A stretch of DNA of 64,000 nt, from NCBI RefSeq assembly GCF_004792695.1, contig NZ_SRXU01000003.1, positions 372,001-436,000 of the forward strand, read 5' to 3'. This stretch comes from Sphingomonas naasensis (GTDB lineage Bacteria; Pseudomonadota; Alphaproteobacteria; Sphingomonadales; Sphingomonadaceae). How positions within the stretch are numbered: the first letter of the stretch is position 1; each line of letters begins with the position of its first letter. The notes beneath the pieces were generated by a model. It worked only from the letters and a program-made list of their open reading frames with translations. It ran no database searches and was not told the DNA's origin. The position numbers were made by a program, and so were the translations under genes. Below are positions 42,854 to 52,324 of this stretch, piece after piece.

Positions 42854-42881
42854 CGGGCGGCCGGCCTGCGCCGGCCGCCCG
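42854..42881 (-). terminator. Strong hairpin after the TonB receptor gene
   Basis: CGGGCGGCCGGC and GCCGGCCGCCCG form a perfect 12-base GC stem with a four-base loop, 11 bases after the receptor stop on the minus strand, followed by ATTTGCG. The U-tract is weak but the stem is very stable. Confidence 0.7.
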
Positions 42882-42892
42882 AGGTGGGGGAA

Positions 42893-45800
42893 CTAGAAGC
42901 GGCCGCGAATACCCACGAGCACCTGACGTCCCGGGTTGTACTGGTTGAACGTCGCATTCTCGAACTGGAAGTAGCTGCTCTGCGCCTGCTTGGTGATGTT
43001 GATCACGTTGAGCACCAGCGACGGCAGATATTTGTTGTCGAACAGCTTGCCGAGATCGAGGCTCCCCGAGAAATCGAGCTGCGAATAGTCGCGCCCGAAG
43101 ATCGCCGCCGCCGGGATGCCGTTCTGGTTGGGGTTGGATCCCTGCGAGCCTTCGTTGAAGGTGTAGGTCAGCCGCGCCGAGAGGCCGTTGCCTTCATAAT
43201 AGCCGGTCAGCGTATAGGTGGTCGGCGCGACGCCGATCGCCACTGCCGGCGCGCCGGTGCCCTCGCCCTTCTGGTCGATCAGGGTCAAATTGCCCTGGAA
43301 GCCGAAGCCGCGGATCCCCGCCCAGCTGGTCAGGAAGTCGAGCGGCTGGGTGATCTGGAACTCGAGGCCGTTGACCTTGAGCTTGCCGTCCGAATTGACC
43401 TGCTGCTGGAGTACGATGTTGACGTCCTGCGGCGCCTGGCCGGGCAGCGCGCGGGCGAGCAATGCCCCCTGCTGGGCCTGGGTCAGCGAGTCGAAAGTGA
43501 TCCCGTACGGCGAGAGGAACGAGAAGGGCACGGTGCGGGTGCCGTTCACCGTGAAGCCGGTGATCGACTTGCGGAACGCCGCGACGGCGATCACGCCCTC
43601 GCCGCCGGTATAATATTCGAAGCCGAGGTCGATATTGGTCGAGACGTAGGGATCGAGCTCGGGGTTGCCGACGGTGCCGATGTCGGCCGAGGGCTGGACG
43701 AAGCTCGCGCCCGGCAGCAGCGCGTTGGGATCGGGCCGGGTCATCGTCTTCGAGAAGGACGCGCGCGCCACGGCCTTGCCGGCGAAGTCGAAGGCGAGGC
43801 TCGCCGAGGGCAGGAAGTTCGAATAGAGCGTCCGCGTCTTCGGGAAGGTGATGATGTTCGGGTAGCGGCCGCCATCGGCGATCTGCGCGCCGCCCGGCAG
43901 CGTGTTGCGCGGATCGGGAACGCTGACGCGACCGCCGATGATCTGCTCGGTACGGACATAGCGCAACCCGGCGTTGAGCCGCAGCGTGTTGTCGCCCACA
44001 TCGATCACGCCATTGGCCTCGGCGAAGGTGCCGGTCACCTTCTCCTGGACGAGGCCGCCATTGGCGCCGCTGCTGCCCGAGCCGACTTCGGTCGCGTTGG
44101 CGAGCAGCGCATCATAGCCGGTCGCCTGGCGGAACTTGTCCCAGTCGACGGTGATGAAGCCGTTGCTGCCCGGCAGCAGATAGCCCGGCACCGCTGCGGT
44201 CGGGACGATCGAGCCGGCATAGGTGATCGGCGCGCCGCCGGTGGTGTAGTTGGTGCCATAGCCGGGAAAGGTCGGGAAGCCGGCCGGCGGGGTGGCGCCG
44301 GGCTGGCTCAGGCCGGTGCACGGCGTGGTGCCGGTGTTGGGTGCCGGCAGGGTGACGCTCGGCGCGTTGCCGCAGATCGCGTTCTGCCACGGGTTGGTGT
44401 TGTCGAACGGCGTGATCCGCCGCATCGTGTCGTCATAGGCGGCGCCGACCCGCACGCTGAAGCGCGCCGCGTCGCCGAACAACAGGCTGCCGCGGACGCC
44501 CTTGGTCTCGGTGTCGCGATCCTCGCCGTTCAGATTGACGCGGCCGCCGCCGGCCCAGCCGAAGCTCGCCGGGTTGTTGAGGTCGATGTTCGAGGTGATC
44601 TGCGGAATGCCGCCGTCATTGACATAGGTGGCGGTGACGCCGCTGCTCGGCGGCGTGATCACCAGCACCGTCGGGCTCTCGCGGTGGAAGTTGCTCTTGG
44701 TGTAATTGGCCTGAAGGTCGCCCTTGATGAAGTCGTTGACGACGAACTCGACGCCCGGATTGACGCCCCAATATTCCTGGGTGTCGTGATAGGGGCGATA
44801 TTCGAGGAAGAACTGGGCGTTGGCATAGGTGCCGCCGGTCACCACGCAGCCCGCGGTACAATCGCTGCGGTCATAGGTGGTGTTGAGCGGGATCGCGGCG
44901 CCATTGCGGCCGACCCAGTTCATCGAGGTGCGGGTGAACTCGGTCTCGCGCCGGCTGTACATGCCGTCGATGTAGAAATGCAGCGCGTCGCTCGGCCGCC
45001 ATTCGGCCGAGGCGAGGAAGCTCTTGCGGTCGCGATAGCCGACCTCGGTGCGCGGACGGCCGAGACGCGGGATCAGGCCATTGTCGATCTGGTCGATCGT
45101 CGCGCCGGGGTTGCGCGCGAGCAGAAAGGCCTGGTCGATCGTCGTGCCGGCGATCAGTCCGTTGCCGGCATTGGCGGGCACCGTCGCCGGGATGGTGAAG
45201 TTGCCGCCGCCGGTCGCGTTGGCACCGGTCGGGCGCTGCGCCGCGCTGAGATTGGGGTTGGTCCAGCCGATCGTCTCGAAACCGTCGATATGGAACTCGT
45301 TGCGCGCGAGCGAGGCACCGGCGAGGATGCCGAAATCGCCGAAGGTCGCGCTGGCGAGGACGTGGCCGCGATAGCCCCATTTGCCCGACGAGCTCACCTT
45401 CGAGCCCTGCAACCCGTAACTGAGATAGGGCTTGGGATTGTCGAACGGCCGCGCCGAGCGAAGATTGACCGTGCCGGCGGCGCCGCCCTCGACCTGGCTC
45501 GCGACCGGCGATTTGCTGACGGTCAGCTGGGTGAACAGCTCGGTGGGCAGCAGATCGAGATCGACTTCGCGGTTGGTGCTCTGCGCGTCGAAGCGCACCG
45601 ACGCCACCGCGACCGGCGCCCCGTTGAGCAGCACGCGGGTGAAGTTGGTGCCGAGACCGCGGATCGCGACGTTCGATCCCTCGCCGGTCACTTCGCGCTG
45701 GATGGTGACGCCGGGGATGCGGTTCACCGATTCGGCGATGTTGGTGTCGGGGAACTTGCCGATGTCTTCGGCGAAGATCGTGTCGGTGAAGCCGATCGAA

Positions 45801-46036
45801 TTGCGCTTGGCGTTGGTCTGGCTCTCGAGCGACGCGCGATAGCCGCTGACGACGATCTCCTGCTCGTCGGCCGGCGCCTCGGCCGGGGCCTGCGCGGTCT
45901 GCTCCTGCGGCGCGTCGGCGGCGACGCCCGCGGCGGCCCCCGAAGTCTGCGCCAGCGCCGGCGCGGCGGTGATGGCAAGCAGCGACGCCGAGAGCAGGGC
46001 TCCGCGGCGCACGAGGTTGTAATTGGTCCCGAGCAT
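42893..46036 (-). CDS. TonB-dependent receptor of the pectin locus (1)
   Basis: The 1047-residue receptor has a signal peptide (LAITAAPALA, about residue 25), an N-terminal plug with EQEIVVSGYRASLESQTNAK, IAESVNRIPGVTIQREVTGE and AIRGLGTNFTRVLLNG, and a large barrel ending RQVLVGIRGRF. Proteins of this length with this SGYRASL plug are the sphingomonad/Caulobacter group that import oligosaccharides. ATG 46036 follows GAGGAGAAG. It is divergent from a LacI-family regulator (207-base gap with a CG-centred palindrome), so import of a sugar that derepresses the regulator is likely. Substrate inferred: pectin or rhamnogalacturonan fragments. Confidence 0.9.
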   Translation of the reverse strand: MLGTNYNLVRRGALLSASLLAITAAPALAQTSGAAAGVAADAPQEQTAQAPAEAPADEQEIVVSGYRASLESQTNAKRNSIGFTDTIFAEDIGKFPDTNIAESVNRIPGVTIQREVTGEGSNVAIRGLGTNFTRVLLNGAPVAVASVRFDAQSTNREVDLDLLPTELFTQLTVSKSPVASQVEGGAAGTVNLRSARPFDNPKPYLSYGLQGSKVSSSGKWGYRGHVLASATFGDFGILAGASLARNEFHIDGFETIGWTNPNLSAAQRPTGANATGGGNFTIPATVPANAGNGLIAGTTIDQAFLLARNPGATIDQIDNGLIPRLGRPRTEVGYRDRKSFLASAEWRPSDALHFYIDGMYSRRETEFTRTSMNWVGRNGAAIPLNTTYDRSDCTAGCVVTGGTYANAQFFLEYRPYHDTQEYWGVNPGVEFVVNDFIKGDLQANYTKSNFHRESPTVLVITPPSSGVTATYVNDGGIPQITSNIDLNNPASFGWAGGGRVNLNGEDRDTETKGVRGSLLFGDAARFSVRVGAAYDDTMRRITPFDNTNPWQNAICGNAPSVTLPAPNTGTTPCTGLSQPGATPPAGFPTFPGYGTNYTTGGAPITYAGSIVPTAAVPGYLLPGSNGFITVDWDKFRQATGYDALLANATEVGSGSSGANGGLVQEKVTGTFAEANGVIDVGDNTLRLNAGLRYVRTEQIIGGRVSVPDPRNTLPGGAQIADGGRYPNIITFPKTRTLYSNFLPSASLAFDFAGKAVARASFSKTMTRPDPNALLPGASFVQPSADIGTVGNPELDPYVSTNIDLGFEYYTGGEGVIAVAAFRKSITGFTVNGTRTVPFSFLSPYGITFDSLTQAQQGALLARALPGQAPQDVNIVLQQQVNSDGKLKVNGLEFQITQPLDFLTSWAGIRGFGFQGNLTLIDQKGEGTGAPAVAIGVAPTTYTLTGYYEGNGLSARLTYTFNEGSQGSNPNQNGIPAAAIFGRDYSQLDFSGSLDLGKLFDNKYLPSLVLNVINITKQAQSSYFQFENATFNQYNPGRQVLVGIRGRF

Positions 46037-46083
46037 AAGCTTCTCCTCTCCCGTAGCCCCGCGCATCTGGGCGCGGTAGCCGC

Positions 46084-46103
46084 CGATGTTAGCGGTCACA
46101 TCG
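46084..46103. promoter_or_regulatory. LacI-type operator between TonB receptor and regulator
   Basis: CGATGT-N8-ACATCG is a 20-base imperfect palindrome with CG at the centre, the hallmark of LacI/GalR operators. It lies 47 bases upstream of the receptor start and 141 bases upstream of the divergent regulator start. Its inner 14 bases, TGTTAGCGGTCACA, match the sites at 52162 and 62124 at 10 of 14 positions. Confidence 0.6.
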
Positions 46104-46243
46104 TTTTTGTATGAGTTAAGCAGCCCGCCGTCAATTCTCGTCGATCGCCGCCGCCGTCGGTTCGTTGAACCGCGCATCGAAACCGGTGCCGCCCACGCGC
46201 TCCGCCTTGCGGTGCAGCGCCCGCGCCGACAATATCGCCACCG

Positions 46244-47320
46244 ATGAACCGCCCCACCAAACCGCTCGCGGCCGGGCCGCCGACGATCTCGAGCGTCGCC
46301 GCGTTGGCGGGCGTGTCGATCGCCACGGTCTCGCGCTGCCTCAACCACTCTGCCCGGGTGCAGCCGGACACGCGCGCGCGGGTGCAGGATGCTGTCAAGC
46401 AGCTCGGCTATTCGCCAAACGGGCTGGCGCAGAGCTTCCGGCGGGGGCGCACGAACATCGTCATGGTGGTCATGCCGCATGCCGGCTGCCCGTTTCTCGG
46501 CGACGTGCTGGCCGGCGTCCGCGAGGGCATTGCCGGCCGCTATTCGATCGTCATCGCCGAGGCCAATCTCGCCGAAGGGTCCTATGAGCAGGTCGGCGCG
46601 ATGCTGGTGTCGCGCCAGGTCGACGGACTGGTGCTGCTCGCCACGCGGCCACCATTCGGCACCGGCCTCGAAGATCTGGCGCGGGCGCGGCACCTGCCGA
46701 TCGTGATCGGATGCGAGTCGGTCAGCGACGAGCTCGCCGCGCTGCCATCGGTGCAGATCGACAATTTCGCCGCGGCGCATGAGGCGACACGTCATTTGAT
46801 CGATCTCGGCCACCGGCGCATCGCGTTCGTGGGCGGCCCGCTGGACAAGCTCGTGACGCGCGACCGCGAACGCGGTTATCGCGCGGCGATGGCCGAATCC
46901 GGCCTGTCTGTGCCCGAAGCCTATGTTCAGGCGGTGCCGCTTTCCACCGTCGGCGGCGCCACCGCAGCGGCGCGGCTGCTCGAAGCCGGACCAAGGCCGA
47001 GCGCCACCTTTTGCGGCAATGACGAGATGGCGCTCGGGGCGATGGATGCCTATCGGCGCGCGGGGCTACGCATCCCCGAGGACATGTCGGTGATGGGGTT
47101 CGACGATATCCGCTACGCCGCGATTGCCTCGCCTCCCCTGTCGACCGTGGCCCAGCCGGCGCATGCGATCGGCCGGCGGGTCGCCGCGCGCATCATCGAA
47201 GAGATCGAGGGCGGCGCACCGTCCGGCCCGGCCGGGGACGTGTTGCCCTATCGGCTGATGATCCGACAATCGACGGGACCGTGCCAACCGCCCCGATCGG
47301 CGACGGGCGATACGCCATAA
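46244..47320 (+). CDS. LacI-family transcriptional regulator of the pectin locus
   Basis: The 358-residue repressor has the LacI HTH and hinge (about residues 14-68: TISSVAALAGVSIATVSRCL, ALQSFRRG-like LAQSFRRGRTN) and a periplasmic-binding-protein-like effector domain with VIGCESVS, HLIDLGHRRIAFVGGP and CGNDEMALGAMDAYR. The final QSTGPCQPP tail is slightly longer than usual. It is divergent from TonB receptor 1 and heads the pectin region. It is the best candidate for binding the shared palindromes. The inducer, perhaps a galacturonate-derived sugar, is inferred. Confidence 0.92.
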   Translation: MNRPTKPLAAGPPTISSVAALAGVSIATVSRCLNHSARVQPDTRARVQDAVKQLGYSPNGLAQSFRRGRTNIVMVVMPHAGCPFLGDVLAGVREGIAGRYSIVIAEANLAEGSYEQVGAMLVSRQVDGLVLLATRPPFGTGLEDLARARHLPIVIGCESVSDELAALPSVQIDNFAAAHEATRHLIDLGHRRIAFVGGPLDKLVTRDRERGYRAAMAESGLSVPEAYVQAVPLSTVGGATAAARLLEAGPRPSATFCGNDEMALGAMDAYRRAGLRIPEDMSVMGFDDIRYAAIASPPLSTVAQPAHAIGRRVAARIIEEIEGGAPSGPAGDVLPYRLMIRQSTGPCQPPRSATGDTP

Positions 47321-47352
47321 AAAGGGACCCGGCTCCATCGGAACCGGATCCC
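47319..47352 (-). terminator. Terminator of TonB receptor 2
   Basis: On the minus strand GGGATCCGGTTCC pairs (with G-U pairs) to GGAGCCGGGTCCC around GAT, then TTTTT. It lies 22 bases after the receptor stop, and its T-run overlaps the regulator's stop codon. Confidence 0.85.
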
Positions 47353-47374
47353 AGGTTCGGAGGGGGCCCCGATC

Positions 47375-50300
47375 TCAGAAGGTGGCGATCACACCGAAAT
47401 AATAGGTGCGGCCGGAATAATAGGTATCGAAGATATAGGGCGTGCCGTCGCCGATCGCGCGATACTTGTCCGGCGTGAACCGCGAGATGCTGTCGCCGAG
47501 CAGATTCTTGCCCTCGACGAACAGCTGGAACATGTCGTTGATCTTGTACGAGGCACGTGCGTCGAGGACGCTGGTCGAGTCCTTGAAGATCGGCGTGACG
47601 ACCTTGTAGTAGGACGCGGTCGAGGTGGTGCCGGTGACGCCGGGGCTCGCCGGAACGCGGTTCAGGCCCGCTGCCTCCATCCGATCATAATAATAGTCGC
47701 GCGCCTGATAGGCGACACGGGCGTTCAACCGGCCGTCGTCGTACCAGAGATTGAGGTTGTAATAATAGCTCGACTCCGCGCGCGGCGGCAGCGCGGTGCC
47801 GGTGAGCGGATCGACTGCGGTGTTCTGCTCGTTCGACTTGGTGTACGAGAAGTTGAAGCCGCCGCCGGTATATTTGAGGAACCAGGGCAGGAAGGTGAAG
47901 GCGGTCCGGCCCGCGACCTCGAAGCCGCGCGTGCGCAGCCCGCTCGGGCCGTTTTGATAGGTGCTCACCTCATATTCGTCGCCGGCGAGCACATAGCCGC
48001 CGAGATTGACGGCGTCGGGGCGTCCCGAGCGCACGTTGATCTGGTAGACCGCGGCGCTGAGCTGGGTGTCGCGGTTCGGATACCATTCGAGCGACAGATT
48101 CTGCGTGAGCGCGCCATAGCCCTTGAGCTCGGGGTTGCCGATCCGCCCGGTGCAGCGATTGACGAACGAGGTCAGCACGCCGTTCGCCTCGGCGCCGTCG
48201 TCGGTGGTCGGATCGCCATCGTCGATCGCGCCGGGATTGGCGGCGAGGAAGGCTTCGAGCGCGGCGCGATCGGCCTCGTTGACTTTGCCGCAATTCACCG
48301 TGGCGGCGCCGGTCAGTTCGGTGATCGCGGGCCGCGCGCGCTGCAGCGCGATCGAATAGCGCAGCCCCAGCACGTCGCTGACCGGCCATAGCGCGAGATT
48401 GAGGCTGGGCAGCCAATCCTCGCTCGTCCGCTCGACCAGCCCGACCTCGCGGCGGAGCAGGTTGTTCTGGATCGTATAGCCCGGCAGGCCGGTGGTGTTG
48501 GCGATCGCGACACGCTCGCTGAAGTCGATCACCGGCTGCGCGTGCACGGCGATCTTCTGATAGCGCACGCCGGCATTGCCGATCAGCTTCATGCCGAGGA
48601 TCGGCTGCTCGAAGTCGATCATCGCATAGGCCGAGGTGGTGATCTCGGAGGTCTTGTAGGTCGGCCGCTTGTACATCTTGCCGTCGGACGCGACGCATTC
48701 GTACAGGCAGTCGAGGTTCATGTCGCTGAGATCGGCATATTTGCCCAGCGTGTCCCAGAATTTGTCGAAGTCGTAGACCGCCCACGAGTTCAGCAGGTCG
48801 CCGCGATTGGGCAATCCGCTGAAGAAGTTCGTGCCGGGCAGCCCGGTCAGGCTCGAATCGATGATCTCCTGATATTGCGCCTGGGTCAGCGTGTGGATCT
48901 TGTAGAGCTGCTCGGTCGTGCCGGCCGCCACGTTGCGCCGCGTCGAGCCGAACTGGCAGGGCGCGTTCGCCGGCGCCGAAGCGGGCGCGCAGAACTGGAT
49001 CAGAACGAGGCTGCGCGCATGCGCGAGCGTGTTCCCCGGGGTGAGCTGGAAGCCGTTGTAGCGATAGCTGGTGTTGAAGCGGTTGCGGCGCTGGGCGCCG
49101 AACTTGATCTGCCGGAGCGGCCCGAAATCATCGAACTCGCGCGTGACGTCGATCTGATAGTTCCACTCGGTGTTGCGATCGGCGGCCGGGGTATATTCGA
49201 GCTGCGAGTTGGCGCTGATCCCGTTGGCGCCGAGCACCGGATAATAGGAGGCGGGGTTGGCGAGATCGACGCCGCTCGGCGGGGTGAAGGTCCACAGGCC
49301 GTTCTCGGGGACCATCGAGAAGGATGCGGAGGGAAGCGCGGCGTTGAAGCTGAACGCCCGGTCCTCGCGCGTGCCCTTGGCGAGGCTGTACTGCACCCGC
49401 GCCTTGGTGGTCCATTTGCCGAGGAACATGTCGACCCCGGCCTGCGAATAATATTGCTCGGAATTGCGATAGATGTCGCGGACCTGCGTCGTCCAGTTGA
49501 GCGAGCTCACGGTCCCGAGCCCGGTACCGCGGACCATGTCGTACGCAGTGACGAAATGATTCTCGTTCACCACCGCATTGGTGATGTTCGAGGTCGCGAG
49601 CTGGCCGCTGGCATTGGTGGTCCCGGTCGGGCTGGCGATGCTGAGATTATAGTCCTGCGAGTTGTAGTGGCGGATGTTCGGATTGTACGAGACGAACATC
49701 GACACGCGATCGTCGGGCCGCCAATCGGCGCGGATCTGCGCGGAGAAGCGCTCGTCGCCGCGCACGCCGCGGCCGAAGCGCGGCAGCGACGGCAGAAACT
49801 CTTCCCATTGCGCGTAGCAGTTGAGCCGGCTGTTGATGCCGGTGGTCGGCAGCGCTGCGCAGCCCGCCTTGGTGCTCACCGCCGCGGCGACCGGGTCGTA
49901 CGGCGTGACGAAGGTCTTCTCGGGCGAATTGTCGAGATCGCCGAGCGGCAGATAGCCTGCCTGCTTGTCCGAGACGCGCGCGAAATCGGTGGTGGTCTTC
50001 TGATTTTCGTAGGTCGCGTTGAGCAGGATGCCGAAGGTGTCGTTGAAGAATTTGTGCGTTGCGATCGCATTGATCCGCGGGGTCCAGCGATCGGCGAGCG
50101 AGTTCTGCTGCGCCTGCAGGTTGAGCCGGTAGAACGGCTCCTTGAAATCGAGCGCGGTGCGCTGCTCGATGCGCACGGTGCCGCCCACCCCGCCGGGGGT
50201 CATGTCGGCGGTCTGGCCCTTGACCACGTCGACGCTCTTGATGAGATCCGACGAGAGATCGCCGACGCCCACCGCGCGGCCGCCCTGATCGCCGCCGGCA

Positions 50301-50719
50301 ATGGCAGGCAACGCCGTCATCCCGTCGACCTCGACGCGGACGAGGTCGGCCGCCTGGCCGCGGATCGTGAAGCCACCCTGCTGGCCGGCGTCGTCGACGT
50401 CGAGCGCGACGCCGGCGATGCGGGCGATCGCCTCGGCGGCGTTCTTGTCGGGAAACTGGCCGACATCGTCGGCGACGATCGAATCCACCGCGGTCGCGGC
50501 GCGCTTCTTGCGGTTGATCGCCGATTGCTCGGCCTGGCGGACGCCGGTGACGACGAGCTCCTGCTCGGGCTCGAGCGCCTCGTCCTGCGCCGCGCTCGCC
50601 TCTGCGGCCGGTGCGGTGCTCTGTGCGTGCGCCTGCCCCGGCGCCAGCATCGCCACGGTCAGCGCCGCCAGCGACGCACCGAACATGACCTTCGTCGAAA
50701 CCCCCGTTTGAATCCGCAT
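47375..50719 (-). CDS. TonB-dependent receptor of the pectin locus (2)
   Basis: The 1114-residue receptor has a signal peptide (LAPGQAHA, about residue 33), a plug with EQELVVTGVRQAEQSAINRK, AIARIAGVALDVDDAGQQGG, VKGQTADMTPGGVGGTVRIE, and a barrel ending GRTYYFGVIATF. ATG 50719 is preferred over an in-frame upstream start because AGGGAAGAG precedes it. It is 102 bases downstream of the pectate lyase gene on the same strand, so they are probably co-transcribed from the promoter beyond 52120. Oligogalacturonide import across the outer membrane is the inferred role. Confidence 0.9.
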   Translation of the reverse strand: MRIQTGVSTKVMFGASLAALTVAMLAPGQAHAQSTAPAAEASAAQDEALEPEQELVVTGVRQAEQSAINRKKRAATAVDSIVADDVGQFPDKNAAEAIARIAGVALDVDDAGQQGGFTIRGQAADLVRVEVDGMTALPAIAGGDQGGRAVGVGDLSSDLIKSVDVVKGQTADMTPGGVGGTVRIEQRTALDFKEPFYRLNLQAQQNSLADRWTPRINAIATHKFFNDTFGILLNATYENQKTTTDFARVSDKQAGYLPLGDLDNSPEKTFVTPYDPVAAAVSTKAGCAALPTTGINSRLNCYAQWEEFLPSLPRFGRGVRGDERFSAQIRADWRPDDRVSMFVSYNPNIRHYNSQDYNLSIASPTGTTNASGQLATSNITNAVVNENHFVTAYDMVRGTGLGTVSSLNWTTQVRDIYRNSEQYYSQAGVDMFLGKWTTKARVQYSLAKGTREDRAFSFNAALPSASFSMVPENGLWTFTPPSGVDLANPASYYPVLGANGISANSQLEYTPAADRNTEWNYQIDVTREFDDFGPLRQIKFGAQRRNRFNTSYRYNGFQLTPGNTLAHARSLVLIQFCAPASAPANAPCQFGSTRRNVAAGTTEQLYKIHTLTQAQYQEIIDSSLTGLPGTNFFSGLPNRGDLLNSWAVYDFDKFWDTLGKYADLSDMNLDCLYECVASDGKMYKRPTYKTSEITTSAYAMIDFEQPILGMKLIGNAGVRYQKIAVHAQPVIDFSERVAIANTTGLPGYTIQNNLLRREVGLVERTSEDWLPSLNLALWPVSDVLGLRYSIALQRARPAITELTGAATVNCGKVNEADRAALEAFLAANPGAIDDGDPTTDDGAEANGVLTSFVNRCTGRIGNPELKGYGALTQNLSLEWYPNRDTQLSAAVYQINVRSGRPDAVNLGGYVLAGDEYEVSTYQNGPSGLRTRGFEVAGRTAFTFLPWFLKYTGGGFNFSYTKSNEQNTAVDPLTGTALPPRAESSYYYNLNLWYDDGRLNARVAYQARDYYYDRMEAAGLNRVPASPGVTGTTSTASYYKVVTPIFKDSTSVLDARASYKINDMFQLFVEGKNLLGDSISRFTPDKYRAIGDGTPYIFDTYYSGRTYYFGVIATF

Positions 50720-50821
50720 CTCTTCCCTCTCCTCCACGGGCCCCGGTCTTGCGCCGGCGCCCCAAATTTCTCCCCCGGACGGGGCGTGGCCCCGCCGTTC
50801 AGCGCATCTCTGCGATGCCGC

Positions 50822-52120
50822 TCAGCTCTGTTTCGAAGCCGTCCATTCGGCGTGCAGCGCGATCGCGCGGGCGGGCGAAGTGACCCACCAGGCATAGCCG
50901 TTGCGCCGCCCCGCCGAGATTGTGTTGACGTCGTCATGGATCGTGCGATCCCGGTCGCCGAAGATCGGCTTGCCGGAGACGGGATCGTAGTTGCGCGACC
51001 AGAGCGGGCCGCCGCCCGCCTGCGGGATCAGCTTGCGGCCCTCCGGCGTTCCGGTCCAGGCATAGCCGGTGACCGCCACCGACCGGAGCCACGCCACGCC
51101 GGCATCGACCGCGGCGCGGACCTCGGCCGTCTGGCTGCGCTGCCGCATCAGGAACATCAATATGTCGGCGGTCTCGGCACTGGCGATCGAGCGCGGTTCG
51201 TAGTTGCGCGCCGAGATCGGTGCGAGCGTCAGCGGATCGACCTGTTGCGGCCAGCCGGTGCGCCGCCCGTCCTGGCGGACCTGCGCGGCGAGGATCGTCC
51301 TGAGCGCCGCCGCGACCGCCGTGGCGCTCTGGCGCCGCAGCTGCGCGGGCACGAAGCGCCACGCGGGATCGTGCGCGACCTCGTCGAGCAGACTCGAGAC
51401 GTTGGACATCGCGTCGTCGTTGAAGGTGATCCCGTCATGATAGCCGCCGTCGAGCGGCCAGATCTGCGGCCAGCCGCCATTGGGATATTGCGCGGCGAGC
51501 AGGTAGCGCACGCCCTTGATCGCGCCCTTGCGATAGCCGTCGCCCGCCTTGCTCGGGAGCGCCTGCGACAAGCGGGCGAGGAAGCGGATCTCGCTCGTCG
51601 TCGCGCCATTGTCGATCGTGCCGACATAGGCCCAGCCGCGATCGTGCGATTTGTCGAAATTCGCCGCGTCCTGCGTCGCCGCCCCGGCCTCGCTCGAGAA
51701 GCGCTGGCCGGGGAGCCGTGCGGGGCCGGCGCGGTTCTGGTTCTTGCTCCAGCCGCCGGCGGGGGTCTGGAAGCTCAGGACGGTATCGCCGATGTGCCGC
51801 GCCGCGGCGCTCGCATACCAATCGTCGGGCTTGTCCATCGGCATGCTGGCCGGACCGGCGCCGAACGAGGCGGGCGGCGCGGGCTCGGGCTGGCCGGGCG
51901 GGAGCTCGGCGGCGAGCGCGGCGCGATCGGCCTCGCGCCGGGTTTCCGAGCGTTGCAGATAGGCCCGCCACGCCGCCTGCTGCGCTTCGGGCAGCGTCGC
52001 GATGCGCGCCGCGTCGAGCGGTGGCGCCGGCTGGTTCATTCCAATCACTTCGGCTGCCACCGGCAGAGCGCTGAGGCTCGTGCAGACGATGAGCAGCGAT
52101 GCAAAGCGCCCCTTCCCCAT
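50822..52120 (-). CDS. Pectate lyase, family PL10
   Basis: This 432-residue enzyme cleaves de-esterified polygalacturonate by beta-elimination. It has a signal peptide (SALPVAA, about residue 23), a proline-rich spacer, and the PL10 (alpha/alpha-toroid) domain from about residue 105: FQTPAGGWSKNQNRAG, FNDDAMSNVSSLLDEV with the acidic calcium-site residues, PRSIASAETADILMFLM and a terminal ISAGRRNGYAWW. ATG 52120 is preceded by GAGAGGATTC. It is transcribed away from the DUF4450 gene, with a CG-centred operator at 52162 in between. It is the extracellular or periplasmic entry enzyme of the locus. Confidence 0.9.
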   Translation of the reverse strand: MGKGRFASLLIVCTSLSALPVAAEVIGMNQPAPPLDAARIATLPEAQQAAWRAYLQRSETRREADRAALAAELPPGQPEPAPPASFGAGPASMPMDKPDDWYASAAARHIGDTVLSFQTPAGGWSKNQNRAGPARLPGQRFSSEAGAATQDAANFDKSHDRGWAYVGTIDNGATTSEIRFLARLSQALPSKAGDGYRKGAIKGVRYLLAAQYPNGGWPQIWPLDGGYHDGITFNDDAMSNVSSLLDEVAHDPAWRFVPAQLRRQSATAVAAALRTILAAQVRQDGRRTGWPQQVDPLTLAPISARNYEPRSIASAETADILMFLMRQRSQTAEVRAAVDAGVAWLRSVAVTGYAWTGTPEGRKLIPQAGGGPLWSRNYDPVSGKPIFGDRDRTIHDDVNTISAGRRNGYAWWVTSPARAIALHAEWTASKQS

Positions 52121-52161
52121 AGAATCCTCTCCAGTGATCCGTTGTTTTCCGGCGCGCGTTA

Positions 52162-52175
52162 TGACACCGGTTTCT
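52162..52175. promoter_or_regulatory. Candidate LacI-type operator between PL10 and DUF4450 genes
   Basis: TGACACCGGTTTCT has CG at its centre and fits TGANACCGGTNTCA at 13 of 14 positions. It lies 42 bases from the pectate lyase start in the divergent gap. Confidence 0.6.
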
Positions 52176-52254
52176 TATTCGCTCGCGGCTTCGGGAGGCC
52201 TCCTGTACTTCCCACAATGCGAGATTGCATTCTACATAGCACTATGCTCTCATT

Positions 52255-52273
52255 TGTGAAAGACATATTCACA
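52255..52273. promoter_or_regulatory. TGTGAA-N7-TTCACA palindrome upstream of the DUF4450 gene
   Basis: The dyad extends to 52251-52277 with one mismatch. It is like a widened CRP/FNR-type site, but the seven-base spacer is longer than usual. It lies 52 bases before the start codon at 52325. Confidence 0.4.
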
Positions 52274-52324
52274 CATGAAAATAAATCGAGCCGTGTGCTC
52301 GAGCGGGAGCGCAGGGAGAGAGCG

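Noticed and set aside
42884..46114. A 1076-codon open frame opposite TonB receptor 1
   Set aside because: Antisense shadow: the composition is rich in Arg, Gly, Ala and Asp without any family motif, and the minus-strand receptor is complete with signal peptide and ribosome-binding site.
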